Shown piece by piece: positions 26,102-33,541 of a DNA stretch of 64,000 nucleotides. The DNA lies in contig NZ_BCZA01000006.1 of assembly GCF_001598475.1 (NCBI RefSeq), positions 62,001 to 126,000 of the forward strand, given 5' to 3'. The position numbers and the translations under genes are program-made. Position 1 is the stretch's first letter. Each line of letters begins with the position of its first letter. Source of the DNA: Pantoea agglomerans NBRC 102470. Lineage in GTDB: Bacteria > Pseudomonadota > Gammaproteobacteria > Enterobacterales > Enterobacteriaceae. The notes under the pieces are model-generated. The model had not been told where the DNA came from and ran no database searches. It worked only from the letters and a program-made list of their open reading frames with translations.

Positions 26102-26641
26102 TGGGTTGATCATGCTTTCATCATTACTTGGCCAGATAAGACCCTGTCAGGACAATTTGAACATGGGAAAGTTGATGTGGCGTTGCTGAAACCAGATACC
26201 ACGCCGCCGACGTTGCATACACGGCAACTGTTCAATGAAGAATATGTTTGTCTGCTGAGTGAAAATCATCCTCTGCCGGGCAGTGCGACGCTGTCGCTGG
26301 ATGAGTTCTGTTCGCAGGATCATGCGCTGGTTTCGTGGCCCGGCGGAAATTTTAATGGGGTTACCGACCAGGCTTTGGCTGCGATTGGCCGGGCCCGTCG
26401 GGTAACGCTCTCAGTTTGCAGTTTTCTGACGCTCCCGGAAATTTTGCGCGTCACTGATTTGGTAAGCGTGGTACCGAAACGACTGGCGGTCGACACTACG
26501 GGTCTGGTCATGTTGCCAGCACCGCTGATCATCCCTGGCTTCAGCAAAATCATGGCCTGGCATAACCGAACCCATCATCACAAAGGGCATGAGTGGCTGC
26601 GTGAACGACTGGCGTCCGTGGCTAAAACGGTGGTGTATTAA
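26102..26641 (+). pseudogene. C-terminal fragment of a LysR-family regulator
   Basis: The frame is open from about 26102 and reads a LysR effector-binding domain: WPDKTLSGQFEHGKVDVALL, then RQLFNEEYVCLLSENHPLPG, LSLDEFCSQDHALVSWPGG, LTLPEILRVTDLVSVVPKRLA and a final helix HEWLRERLASVAK. The N-terminal helix-turn-helix and first part of the domain, about 110 residues, are missing; upstream DNA is AT-rich and closed in this frame. No DNA-binding function is possible. It points away from padC as a divergent regulator would, so it may have been the phenolic-acid regulator. Confidence 0.8.
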
Positions 26642-26942
26642 CAGGAATAGCGGACTGCGGCTCACTGTTTTGCGATTTTGTTTAAGCAACAGACAGGATA
26701 ACGGGGCGTTATATCGCATTCTGTCCGACGTCGAAAAGGCAAAATCGCGCTTTGCTATGTCGATAGCGGGGTAAAAATTGATGCTGGGGAATTCAGGAAA
26801 GAGAGTGTTGAGCTGAGGAAAAAATAGCAGGAGAATAAATCGCGCGTGAATCACTTTAAATATTATCAATAAAAGCTGCTTTTATAATGTTAATTACTCA
26901 TATTTACGCTCTAAAAAGAACTGACAGACAACGTAAAATGAT

Positions 26943-26973
26943 AAAAGCCCTGACTGAAATAGCCAGGGCTTTT
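26943..26973. terminator. Bidirectional intrinsic terminator
   Basis: AAAAGCCCTG and CAGGGCTTTT form a perfect 10-bp stem with an eleven-base loop. A-rich and T-rich ends allow it to work in both directions. No gene ends next to it; the LysR fragment stops 300 bp upstream. Confidence 0.85.
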
Positions 26974-27380
26974 AAGGTACTACAGATTTTACGTTTACCA
27001 TTAACTAACTTAATTGATAGGTACTACTTCGGTACTGCTATTTATGAACAGATCCTGCGGATAATAATGATCACGATACTGAAATGTCACTATTATTAGC
27101 GGTTTCAACCACCTGATAGTCTTTCAGGAGACAAAGACAGGTCAGGCCCGTATAAATCTGCACACCCCCATCGCGATATATACTCTTTGATGCGTTGCCT
27201 TACTTTCATTACGACGTTTAAACCGCAATCGTATCCTGTCGTAACGTAACGTTCAGAACTACGAGGCCTTACATCATCGCGACGCGATACTACATACTTC
27301 TTAAAGACTTACTTCGACTCCATTTAACAGGGTTATTTTAACTAACGAACAGTTTTAAAGAACAATGTTTAACAGAACCA

Positions 27381-27417
27381 CCGACAAGTTCAACTCACAA
27401 ATTTGTCGGACCTTTTT
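27381..27417 (+). terminator. Intrinsic terminator in the gene-poor segment
   Basis: CCGACAA and TTGTCGG form a 7-bp stem with a fifteen-base loop, followed by ACC and five T residues. No annotated plus-strand gene precedes it within 700 bp. Confidence 0.65.
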
Positions 27418-27675
27418 ACTTTACTCGTAACGCTTTTGTTTCCGGTTTATCAGGGCAACTGCACGCCGCTGATGAGTCCTACTCTACGGATATAAAAAAC
27501 GATGTCAACACTGGTTTTAAAAACATGTTTATATTTGCAGTGAATTTTTCAGGCAATCATTTAGCTCTGAAACGCCCGTAAATTTATTATCAATGTTAAG
27601 AAAAATTGAGCTCTAATCTATTCAACCTGAATAATTAAGCAGGTCACTATCTGCCCTGGCACTTAACGGTAGGAA

Positions 27676-27700
27676 TAAAAAAGGCGCCCGCAGGCGCCCT
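27676..27700 (-). terminator. Terminator of the DJ-1/PfpI gene
   Basis: On the minus strand GGCGCC-TGCG-GGCGCC is followed directly by TTTTTT. It lies about 27 bases beyond the stop codon at 27727. Confidence 0.9.
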
Positions 27701-27726
27701 CAAAACTCAGCATGCTGTAAAGAGCT

Positions 27727-28407
27727 TTATTTCGCCAGACTTGCCAGTAAAACCTTCGCGGTCTCGGCTGATGAACCTGGGTTCTGACCGGTAATCAGCA
27801 AGCCATCCTGAACCGTATAGGACTGCCAGTCATCACCGCGTGAGTAAAGGCCGCCGTTCTGTTTTAGCACATCTTCAACCAGGAACGGCACCACGTCAGT
27901 CAGGCCAACGCCCTCTTCTTCACTGTTCGTAAAGCCAGTAACTTTCTTTCCTTTGACCAGAGGCGTGCCATCAGCATTTTTCACATCACGCAGGACACCT
28001 GGAGCATGACAGACCAGCGCAACCGGTTTGCCCGCCTGCAGGGTTTGCTCAATCAGCGAAATGGAGTGTTTGTCGTTTGCCAGATCCCATAAAGGACCAT
28101 GGCCGCCTGGATAGAAAACGGCATCAAACGCTTCCTGATCAACAGTATCAAGCTTGACGGTCGAGGCCAGTACTGCCTGAGCAGCAGAATCGGCATGGAA
28201 GCGGCGGGTCTCATCAGTCTGAGAATCGGGTTCATCACTTTTTGGATCGAGTGGAGGCTGTCCGCCCTTCGGTGAAGCCAGGGTAATCTCTGCGCCCGCA
28301 TCAAGAAATGCATAGTAAGGTGCGGCAAGTTCTTCCAGCCAGAAACCGGTCTTCTTGCCAGTGGTGCCCAACTCATCATGCGAGGTCAAAACCATTAAAA
28401 TTTTCAT
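27727..28407 (-). CDS. DJ-1/PfpI family protein (Hsp31-like glyoxalase/chaperone type)
   Basis: A 226-residue cytosolic protein of the class I glutamine amidotransferase-like fold. The nucleophile elbow reads ALVCHAPGVL with Cys133-His134, and the acidic partner is in GFWLEELAAPYY near residue 25. The signature FYPGGHGPLWDLA and the segment GKKVTGFTNSEEEGVGLTDVVPFLVED are characteristic of the Hsp31/HchA-like subgroup, many of which convert methylglyoxal to lactate without glutathione or act as stress chaperones. The actual activity is unknown. It is divergent from a LysR regulator 161 bp away, its likely controller, and ends at a strong terminator. Confidence 0.88.
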   Translation of the reverse strand: MKILMVLTSHDELGTTGKKTGFWLEELAAPYYAFLDAGAEITLASPKGGQPPLDPKSDEPDSQTDETRRFHADSAAQAVLASTVKLDTVDQEAFDAVFYPGGHGPLWDLANDKHSISLIEQTLQAGKPVALVCHAPGVLRDVKNADGTPLVKGKKVTGFTNSEEEGVGLTDVVPFLVEDVLKQNGGLYSRGDDWQSYTVQDGLLITGQNPGSSAETAKVLLASLAK

Positions 28408-28568
28408 TTCCGCTCCATATAACAGTTAGTCGGTTTCAGGTGTAAGGATAGTCAGAACCAGCGTCTGAGCCGCTATCTTCTGCGTTGACCCGTTAATCAT
28501 GGCGGGGTTACGAATATTTATGAAATTTATTTCTTCAATTTCAGTTATTCACATAGCATTATAGCTTA

Positions 28569-29486
28569 ATGAAATACGATCTGAATTTACTGCCAGTTTT
28601 GCTGGTCATGATGGAAGAGCGCAAAGTTACCCGCGCAGCGGAACGGCTTGGCATAACCCAGCCGGCGCTTTCTAATGCATTAAATCGGCTGCGTGAAACG
28701 CTCAACGATCCGCTATTTATCCGCGAACGTTACGGGATGCGACCTACGCCGAAAGCGGAACAGCTGGCTCAGGTGGTCGGTGCTGCGTTGTCATCGATCG
28801 ACAAGGTTATTCTTGGCCAGCAGGACTTTGATCCGCTTCATGCCACCCGCCTCTTCACGCTTGCGCCAAACAGCTATGTAGAATTCATCATGATGCCTGC
28901 CATCGTGGCCCGCCTCAGGAGCTGTGCACCCGGCATCCGACTCCGCCTCACTCCTTTTGGCAATGACGTTACTGAAACCGGTGTGATTTCAGGTAATACC
29001 GATATGGTGCTGGGTCGTATCGTGGAGCCGCCCGATAATCTCGTCGTTCAGCACCTGATGAATGAAGGTCTGGCTTGCGTGATACGCGCCGATCATCCGC
29101 TGGTGGGCGAAAATCTCAGCGCAGAGCAATATGAGCAGCTAAAGCACGTCAACGTTCTGCCACCTGGCCGTATGCGCGCCGGGTTATATCAGGCGCTTGA
29201 GCAGCGAGGCCTGCGTCGTCAGGTTGCTGTCTCCGTAACCCACTTTCTGGCCGTGCCGGAAATGATTGCGGTCACCGACTACTGCGCGACCCTGCCGCGT
29301 TTGATCTGTCAGCATCTTTCACGCGATCAGCGGCTCAGAATCATTCCCGCGCCGGTTGACCTGGGCACCTTTCCGGTTGAAATGGGCTGGCATGCACGCT
29401 ATCGCGACGATCCTGCCCATCGCTGGTTCAGGACGTTGATTACGGAGACGGCACAGTCGCTGTCTGATCCCCAGATAAACAATTAG
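28569..29486 (+). CDS. LysR-family transcriptional regulator
   Basis: A 305-residue LysR protein. The N-terminal helix-turn-helix spans about residues 3-62 with RKVTRAAERLGITQPALSNALNRLRE and DPLFIRERYGMRPTPKAE, the wording of the NodD/LeuO-like branch. The effector domain follows and contains NTDMVLGRI, LACVIRADHPLVGE and VSVTHFLAVPEMIAVTDYCATLPR. It starts 161 bp from the divergent DJ-1/PfpI gene and probably regulates it, binding in the shared AT-rich promoter region. The effector is unknown. Confidence 0.9.
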   Translation: MKYDLNLLPVLLVMMEERKVTRAAERLGITQPALSNALNRLRETLNDPLFIRERYGMRPTPKAEQLAQVVGAALSSIDKVILGQQDFDPLHATRLFTLAPNSYVEFIMMPAIVARLRSCAPGIRLRLTPFGNDVTETGVISGNTDMVLGRIVEPPDNLVVQHLMNEGLACVIRADHPLVGENLSAEQYEQLKHVNVLPPGRMRAGLYQALEQRGLRRQVAVSVTHFLAVPEMIAVTDYCATLPRLICQHLSRDQRLRIIPAPVDLGTFPVEMGWHARYRDDPAHRWFRTLITETAQSLSDPQINN

Positions 29487-29595
29487 CACGATCACCATTG
29501 CCGCACTAATAGTTAATATTGATATCATAACCTGAGTTACTATTATTCCCATCGGAGGCAAACATCCTCCCAATTCATAACTCAGGAATATGACC

Positions 29596-29811
29596 ATGAA
29601 AAACGTAAAAGCACTTTCAATCGCCGCACTCGCAACTCTTTCTCTGATCTCTTTTGGCAGCTTTGCCGAGAGCGTTTCTGTCACCTCATCCACACTGGAT
29701 GGCGCAGAATCAAAAATTGCTGCTCAGGCTCAGGAACAGGGCGCGCAGTATAAAATTACGGAAGCGAACACCAACAACCGTGTTCACATGACCGCAGAAC
29801 TGTATAAATAA
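29596..29811 (+). CDS. YhcN/BhsA/McbA-family stress peptide (DUF1471)
   Basis: A 71-residue exported protein with the DUF1471 pattern: signal peptide MKNVKALSIAALATLSLISFGSFA, then a small alpha/beta domain ending in NNRVHMTAELYK. The family in E. coli (BhsA, McbA, YhcN and others) is periplasmic or outer-membrane associated, affects biofilm formation and responds to acid, peroxide or metal stress. ATG 29596 fits family N termini and lies nine bases after CAGGA; an ATG two codons upstream is the alternative. A strong terminator follows. Confidence 0.9.
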   Translation: MKNVKALSIAALATLSLISFGSFAESVSVTSSTLDGAESKIAAQAQEQGAQYKITEANTNNRVHMTAELYK

Positions 29812-29841
29812 CGGATGGTCGCAAACGGATTTGCCAGAAGA

Positions 29842-29866
29842 GGCTGCCCAATGGGCAGCCTTTTTT
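29842..29866. terminator. Intrinsic terminator after the DUF1471 gene
   Basis: GGCTGCCC and GGGCAGCC form a perfect 8-bp stem with loop AAT, followed by six T residues. It also sits just beyond the end of the convergent MFS gene. Confidence 0.93.
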
Positions 29867-29874
29867 GTGTCCGA

Positions 29875-31077
29875 TCAGGCCAGACGGGCGGCTGGGGCGC
29901 TACCGGTGCGCCACCATAGAATCAGCGCTGCCAGCGCAATTGCGCCGAGTACCGCAAACGCGGTGCTGTAAGAATAACGTGCGGCGATCATGCCCGTCAT
30001 GGCGGGACTCAGCGCGGCACCTGCGCCCTGCATCAGCATAATAACGCTTTGCCCGGCGTTAACATGACCCGTACCCCGCAGCAGGGAGACAATATAGCCT
30101 GGCACCGCCACACCGAGAATCCCGGCCGCAATACCATCCAGAACCTGAACCGGAATGACAAAAATCGGCTCGGCAAAGCCGGCGGCCAGAACCGCGCGCA
30201 GCGGTAATATCATCAGGGCGATCATGATAAACAGGCGATAGCCGTGCGTATCAACGCGTTTAGATACCCACAGCGCGACCGGGATCATCACCAGTTGGGA
30301 AATCACCACCGTTGCCGCCGCGTAAAGGCCCGGACTGATCGCCGCCTGGCCGCCTGCCGAGGCGACGCGCATGCTCAGCATCGGCAGCAGCGCGGCATTG
30401 GCAAGATGAAACAGCAGCAGCGTCAAACCGGCGATCATCAGCGCCGGGTTTCGCAACAACATTGATAAGTGCAGCGCTGGCTGACGCTCTTCATGCGGTT
30501 CATAACCGCGCGCCACATCGTTATCGATCTCATTTCCGCGAATTGCCAGCGTTGCGAAGGCAGCGAAAACCGCCATTACCGTCATAAGAATGAAAACGGC
30601 ACCCATGCCCCAGTACCAGGCTGAAAAACCGGCCAGCAATGCAGCAATCGTATTACCGCCATGATTAAACGCCTCATTGCGTCCCATCTGCTGGTTAAAG
30701 CCGCGCTGACCCGTGAGCCCTAAGGTGATCCCCGCCACAGTCGGGCCGATAAACGCCGCAGCCAGGCCGGCTACAACCTGCGAGACCATCGCCGTCCAGG
30801 TCTGATTGCTGTACCACAGCAGCAGCGTGGCAACGGTAATCACCAGACAGCCCAGCAGCACAATGATTTTTTTATGGCGGGTCGCATCGGCGGCGATCCC
30901 TGCCGGCAGCGTGGCAAGTAATCCGGCGATACCGCCACAGGTCATTACCAGACCGATTTCGTCGGGTCGCCAGTGTCGCTCCGTAAGAAAGATGCCCAGA
31001 AATGGCCCCAGGCCGTCGCGGACATCGGCCAGAAAAAAGCTCATTAAACAGAGCGCGTAGAGTGAACGCTGAGACAT
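29875..31077 (-). CDS. Major facilitator superfamily transporter
   Basis: A 400-residue inner-membrane protein with about 12 membrane helices. The MFS loop 2-3 signature is present as GIAADATRHKK. The segment GRNEAFNHGGNTIAALLAG after helix 4 and the central loop with VARGYEPHEERQP separate the two six-helix halves. The sequence lacks features pointing to a specific substrate; it could be a drug or metabolite exporter. It is convergent with the DUF1471 gene. Upstream on the same strand, an NfsA-like gene ends at its own terminator, so this gene probably has its own promoter. Confidence 0.88.
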   Translation of the reverse strand: MSQRSLYALCLMSFFLADVRDGLGPFLGIFLTERHWRPDEIGLVMTCGGIAGLLATLPAGIAADATRHKKIIVLLGCLVITVATLLLWYSNQTWTAMVSQVVAGLAAAFIGPTVAGITLGLTGQRGFNQQMGRNEAFNHGGNTIAALLAGFSAWYWGMGAVFILMTVMAVFAAFATLAIRGNEIDNDVARGYEPHEERQPALHLSMLLRNPALMIAGLTLLLFHLANAALLPMLSMRVASAGGQAAISPGLYAAATVVISQLVMIPVALWVSKRVDTHGYRLFIMIALMILPLRAVLAAGFAEPIFVIPVQVLDGIAAGILGVAVPGYIVSLLRGTGHVNAGQSVIMLMQGAGAALSPAMTGMIAARYSYSTAFAVLGAIALAALILWWRTGSAPAARLA

Positions 31078-31181
31078 GTTATTTCCCTGGAAGGTAAGTG
31101 TTAGAGGCAGTTGCGCTTCGGTTAAAAGGGAAATTATGTGTTACGCCGTGGAAAGTCACCTTTCGTTATAGTAACAAAATG

Positions 31182-31218
31182 AAAAAGGCCACCCGTAAAC
31201 GCTACGGATGGCCTTTTT
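31182..31218. terminator. Bidirectional terminator between the NfsA-like and MFS genes
   Basis: AAAAAGGCCACCCGTA and TACGGATGGCCTTTTT pair over 16 positions with one mismatch around a five-base loop. On the minus strand it lies 25 bases past the reductase stop and ends in a U-tract. Confidence 0.9.
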
Positions 31219-31243
31219 CTATTCACTCAATAACGAGAGCGAA

Positions 31244-31984
31244 CTATTTATCTGTGCCAAAACCCTGCTTCAGCAGTGCTGGCAGTACATCCGGGAAGTA
31301 GATGTTTTTATAGTAACCGCTGACGCTTTCGCTCCAGCTCTCACCGTCATTACGACCAATCGTCTTCCAGTGCTGAACCATCTCATCGTTGTAGGTTGCA
31401 ATCTGCTGCTCCAGACCCTGCGTCTGGTAAGTCTCATCATGGCGGAACGTCGCCAGAGGCAGACGTGGTTTCTGATGAGCCGGTTCGTCTACGTGACCGA
31501 TTACCACACCCGCCACCGGGAAGGTCAGCGGCGGCAGCTCCAGCAGTGAAATCATCGCCTGTGGGTCGCGACGGATACCACCAATTGGCACAATCCCCAG
31601 ACCTTCGGCACGCGCAGCCGCCATTACCGATCCCAGCGCGATACCGATATCGGTAGAACCCGACACGATACTCTCAATGCTCTGATGGGCGATCTGCTGC
31701 TGATCGACCGCGGCCATTCCCACGGCTGATTTATGCATATCCAGCACAAAGGTGATAAACACCGGTGCTTTGGCAATCCACGGCTGACCGCCTGCAATGG
31801 CGGCGATCTGTGCGCGACGTCCGGCATCACGCGTGATCACCACAGAAACCTGCTGCGAGTTTACTGATGTCGGTGCGCGATAAGCGGTACTGATAATCCG
31901 ATCCAGCACAGCTTCATCGACAGGTTGCTCAGTGAAACTGCGTTCACTTTTGTGACTTGTAAAAATATCAATCAGTTCGCTCAT
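31244..31984 (-). CDS. NADPH-dependent flavin oxidoreductase, NfsA-like nitroreductase
   Basis: A 246-residue FMN-binding nitroreductase. The N-terminal FMN phosphate-binding residues are in HKSERSFTEQP, followed by ISTAYRAPTSVNSQQVSVVI. The central ALGSVMAAARAEGLGIVPIGGIRRDP and VAGVVIGHVDEPAHQKPRLP are hallmarks of the NfsA/FRP group, which reduces quinones, nitroaromatics or flavins with NADPH. ATG 31984 has GGAGG five bases upstream and is preferred over an in-frame Met four codons earlier. It appears monocistronic with a terminator behind it. Stress-regulator binding sites were not identified. Confidence 0.92.
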   Translation of the reverse strand: MSELIDIFTSHKSERSFTEQPVDEAVLDRIISTAYRAPTSVNSQQVSVVITRDAGRRAQIAAIAGGQPWIAKAPVFITFVLDMHKSAVGMAAVDQQQIAHQSIESIVSGSTDIGIALGSVMAAARAEGLGIVPIGGIRRDPQAMISLLELPPLTFPVAGVVIGHVDEPAHQKPRLPLATFRHDETYQTQGLEQQIATYNDEMVQHWKTIGRNDGESWSESVSGYYKNIYFPDVLPALLKQGFGTDK

Positions 31985-32067
31985 GGTTCCTCCCATATAA
32001 AGCGTAAGAATAGCAGCAAGTCACAGGGAAAAACTTAACCGCACTGGTCATGCTGTCGCGGCGTTTC

Positions 32068-33411
32068 TCAGCCTCCCCAGCGGCTTTTAAGATAGCTTAC
32101 CGCCTGCTGAGTCTGCGGCTGATTCAGATAGTTCTCTCTGAACAGAATCGTGCCATCAATATTGGGGTTCGATTCATTAAGGTCGAGCTGCTTTTTCAGC
32201 TCCGGTACGCCGCCCTGCTGTGTCCAGTCAGGCTCAACTTTTGACGGCTCGCCCACTTTATAGAGAGCAAGGCCGATGTAGAGCCGGGTTTTGGTCGGTT
32301 TCACGACCTCTGCCCACCAGTTTGCCAGCACATCGTATCGGGCCGCCTGACGGGAAAAAGGCCAGTAGAGCTGAGGTGCAATGTAATCCAGCAAGCCCTG
32401 CTGCACCCAGCGGCGGGTATCGGCAAAAGCTTCATCATACGCCGCCGCTCCGCGGGTATCGGAACCGGCAGGATCATGCGACAGATTACGCCAGACGCCC
32501 GCCGGGCTGACACCAAACTCCACGTCCGGCTTCAGTTGTTTGATGGTACGTGACACCTGCTCAATCAGCTGCTGAGTATTGTGACGCCGCCAGTCCGCTT
32601 TGCTGGCAAACCCCTGACCGTAGCGGCTGAAGGTCTGATTATCGTTGAGCAGTGAACCGGCAGATTCAGCATAGAAGTAGTCATCGAACTGCACACCGTC
32701 GATGGGATAACGCGCCACCACCTCGGCCACAATACTGGTGATCCAGTCACGCGCCTCAGGGATACCCGGATCGAGCACATAGCGATCGCCTGCAGTACGG
32801 ATCCAGTCGCGATGCAGCACAAAAACGCTGGCCGGGTGCAGTGACAGCGTGCGGTTGAGTTCGCTGACGGTAGACGATTTAGTGTTTACCGACACCCGGT
32901 AAGGGTTGAACCAGGCATGGACTTTGATACCGCGCTTATGCGCCTCATCAAGCATAAACTGCAGCGGATCATAGCCCGGATCTTCACCAATTTTTCCTGT
33001 CAGCATATCTGACCAGGGGAGGATTTTTGAGGGCCAGAGCGCAGTGGCATCAGGCTTAACCTGGAAAAACACCGTGTTGATGCCCAGGCTTTTCAGCTTA
33101 TCCAGCTTGTCGATCAGCGATTGCTGCTGCTGGCGGATACGCTGCGCCGGACTGGTGCCATTCACCGACGCAACGGGCGGCCAGTCAAGACGTGAAACCG
33201 TGGCTAACCAGACGCCCCGCATCGGTTCCTGCGCCTGAGGTTGTGCTGGCTTGCCGGGCGTCGATAGCGGCTGTTTCGTCACGGGCGGAAAAGGTGTGAC
33301 CAGCGATTTCGGCGGCTCAGATGCGCAACTGACCAGCAACAGCGCGGCAGCCAGCGCGGCGCCTCGCTTAATAGCCGCACGGGCCGGTGCAGTAAAGGGA
33401 TTAAAGGCGAT
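32068..33411 (-). CDS. digH: Divisome-localized glycosyl hydrolase, lipoprotein DigH (YddW)
   Basis: Very close to E. coli DigH/YddW, an outer-membrane lipoprotein that cleaves denuded peptidoglycan glycans at the division site. The lipobox LLVSC is followed by the GHL10 domain: MRGVWLATVSRLDWPP, INTVFFQVKPDATALWPS, KVHAWFNPYRVS, DGVQFDDYFY, FGVSPAGVWRN and LYWPFSRQAARYDVL. The C terminus VSYLKSRWGG also matches. The start is unclear: no ATG, GTG or TTG lies at the position where homologues begin. I use an ATC (33411) that has GGAG six bases upstream and gives a 28-residue signal peptide and 447 residues (E. coli 439). A TTG at 33444 or the distant ATG at 33606 are alternatives; a start-codon mutation or sequencing error is also possible. 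Confidence 0.85.
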   Translation of the reverse strand: MAFNPFTAPARAAIKRGAALAAALLLVSCASEPPKSLVTPFPPVTKQPLSTPGKPAQPQAQEPMRGVWLATVSRLDWPPVASVNGTSPAQRIRQQQQSLIDKLDKLKSLGINTVFFQVKPDATALWPSKILPWSDMLTGKIGEDPGYDPLQFMLDEAHKRGIKVHAWFNPYRVSVNTKSSTVSELNRTLSLHPASVFVLHRDWIRTAGDRYVLDPGIPEARDWITSIVAEVVARYPIDGVQFDDYFYAESAGSLLNDNQTFSRYGQGFASKADWRRHNTQQLIEQVSRTIKQLKPDVEFGVSPAGVWRNLSHDPAGSDTRGAAAYDEAFADTRRWVQQGLLDYIAPQLYWPFSRQAARYDVLANWWAEVVKPTKTRLYIGLALYKVGEPSKVEPDWTQQGGVPELKKQLDLNESNPNIDGTILFRENYLNQPQTQQAVSYLKSRWGG

Positions 33412-33541
33412 GATAGACTCCGGTATTGTCTGGTCGGGGCGCAAAGAGGAGTATTCTCGGTGACTCTGATTAAATGTCAATGCGTTAGCACTGAGGCGGC
33501 AGTAAAACCGCCCTCCTTCAAAACAAGCGCCCCTGAACCCG

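Larger units (their letters stand above)
26642..27726. other. 1.1-kb AT-rich, gene-poor segment
   Basis: No protein-coding gene is convincing on either strand. A 70-codon frame at 26887 runs straight through a terminator hairpin. A 34-codon minus-strand frame at 27209-27105 lacks a ribosome site. The segment has two terminator-like hairpins (26943-26973 and 27381-27417) and the DJ-1 gene terminator (27676-27700). Base composition is visibly lower in GC than the flanks, suggesting transfer or decay. The part between the first two hairpins may encode a small RNA. Confidence 0.55.

Noticed and set aside
26887..27099. A 70-codon plus-strand open frame in the gene-poor segment
   Set aside because: It runs through the perfect terminator hairpin at 26943-26973, has no ribosome site and shows AT-driven composition.
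27105..27209. A 34-codon minus-strand open frame (MKVRQRIKEYISRWG...)
   Set aside because: It looks faintly protein-like but has no ribosome binding site and no recognisable family. Kept only as a remark in the gene-poor segment.
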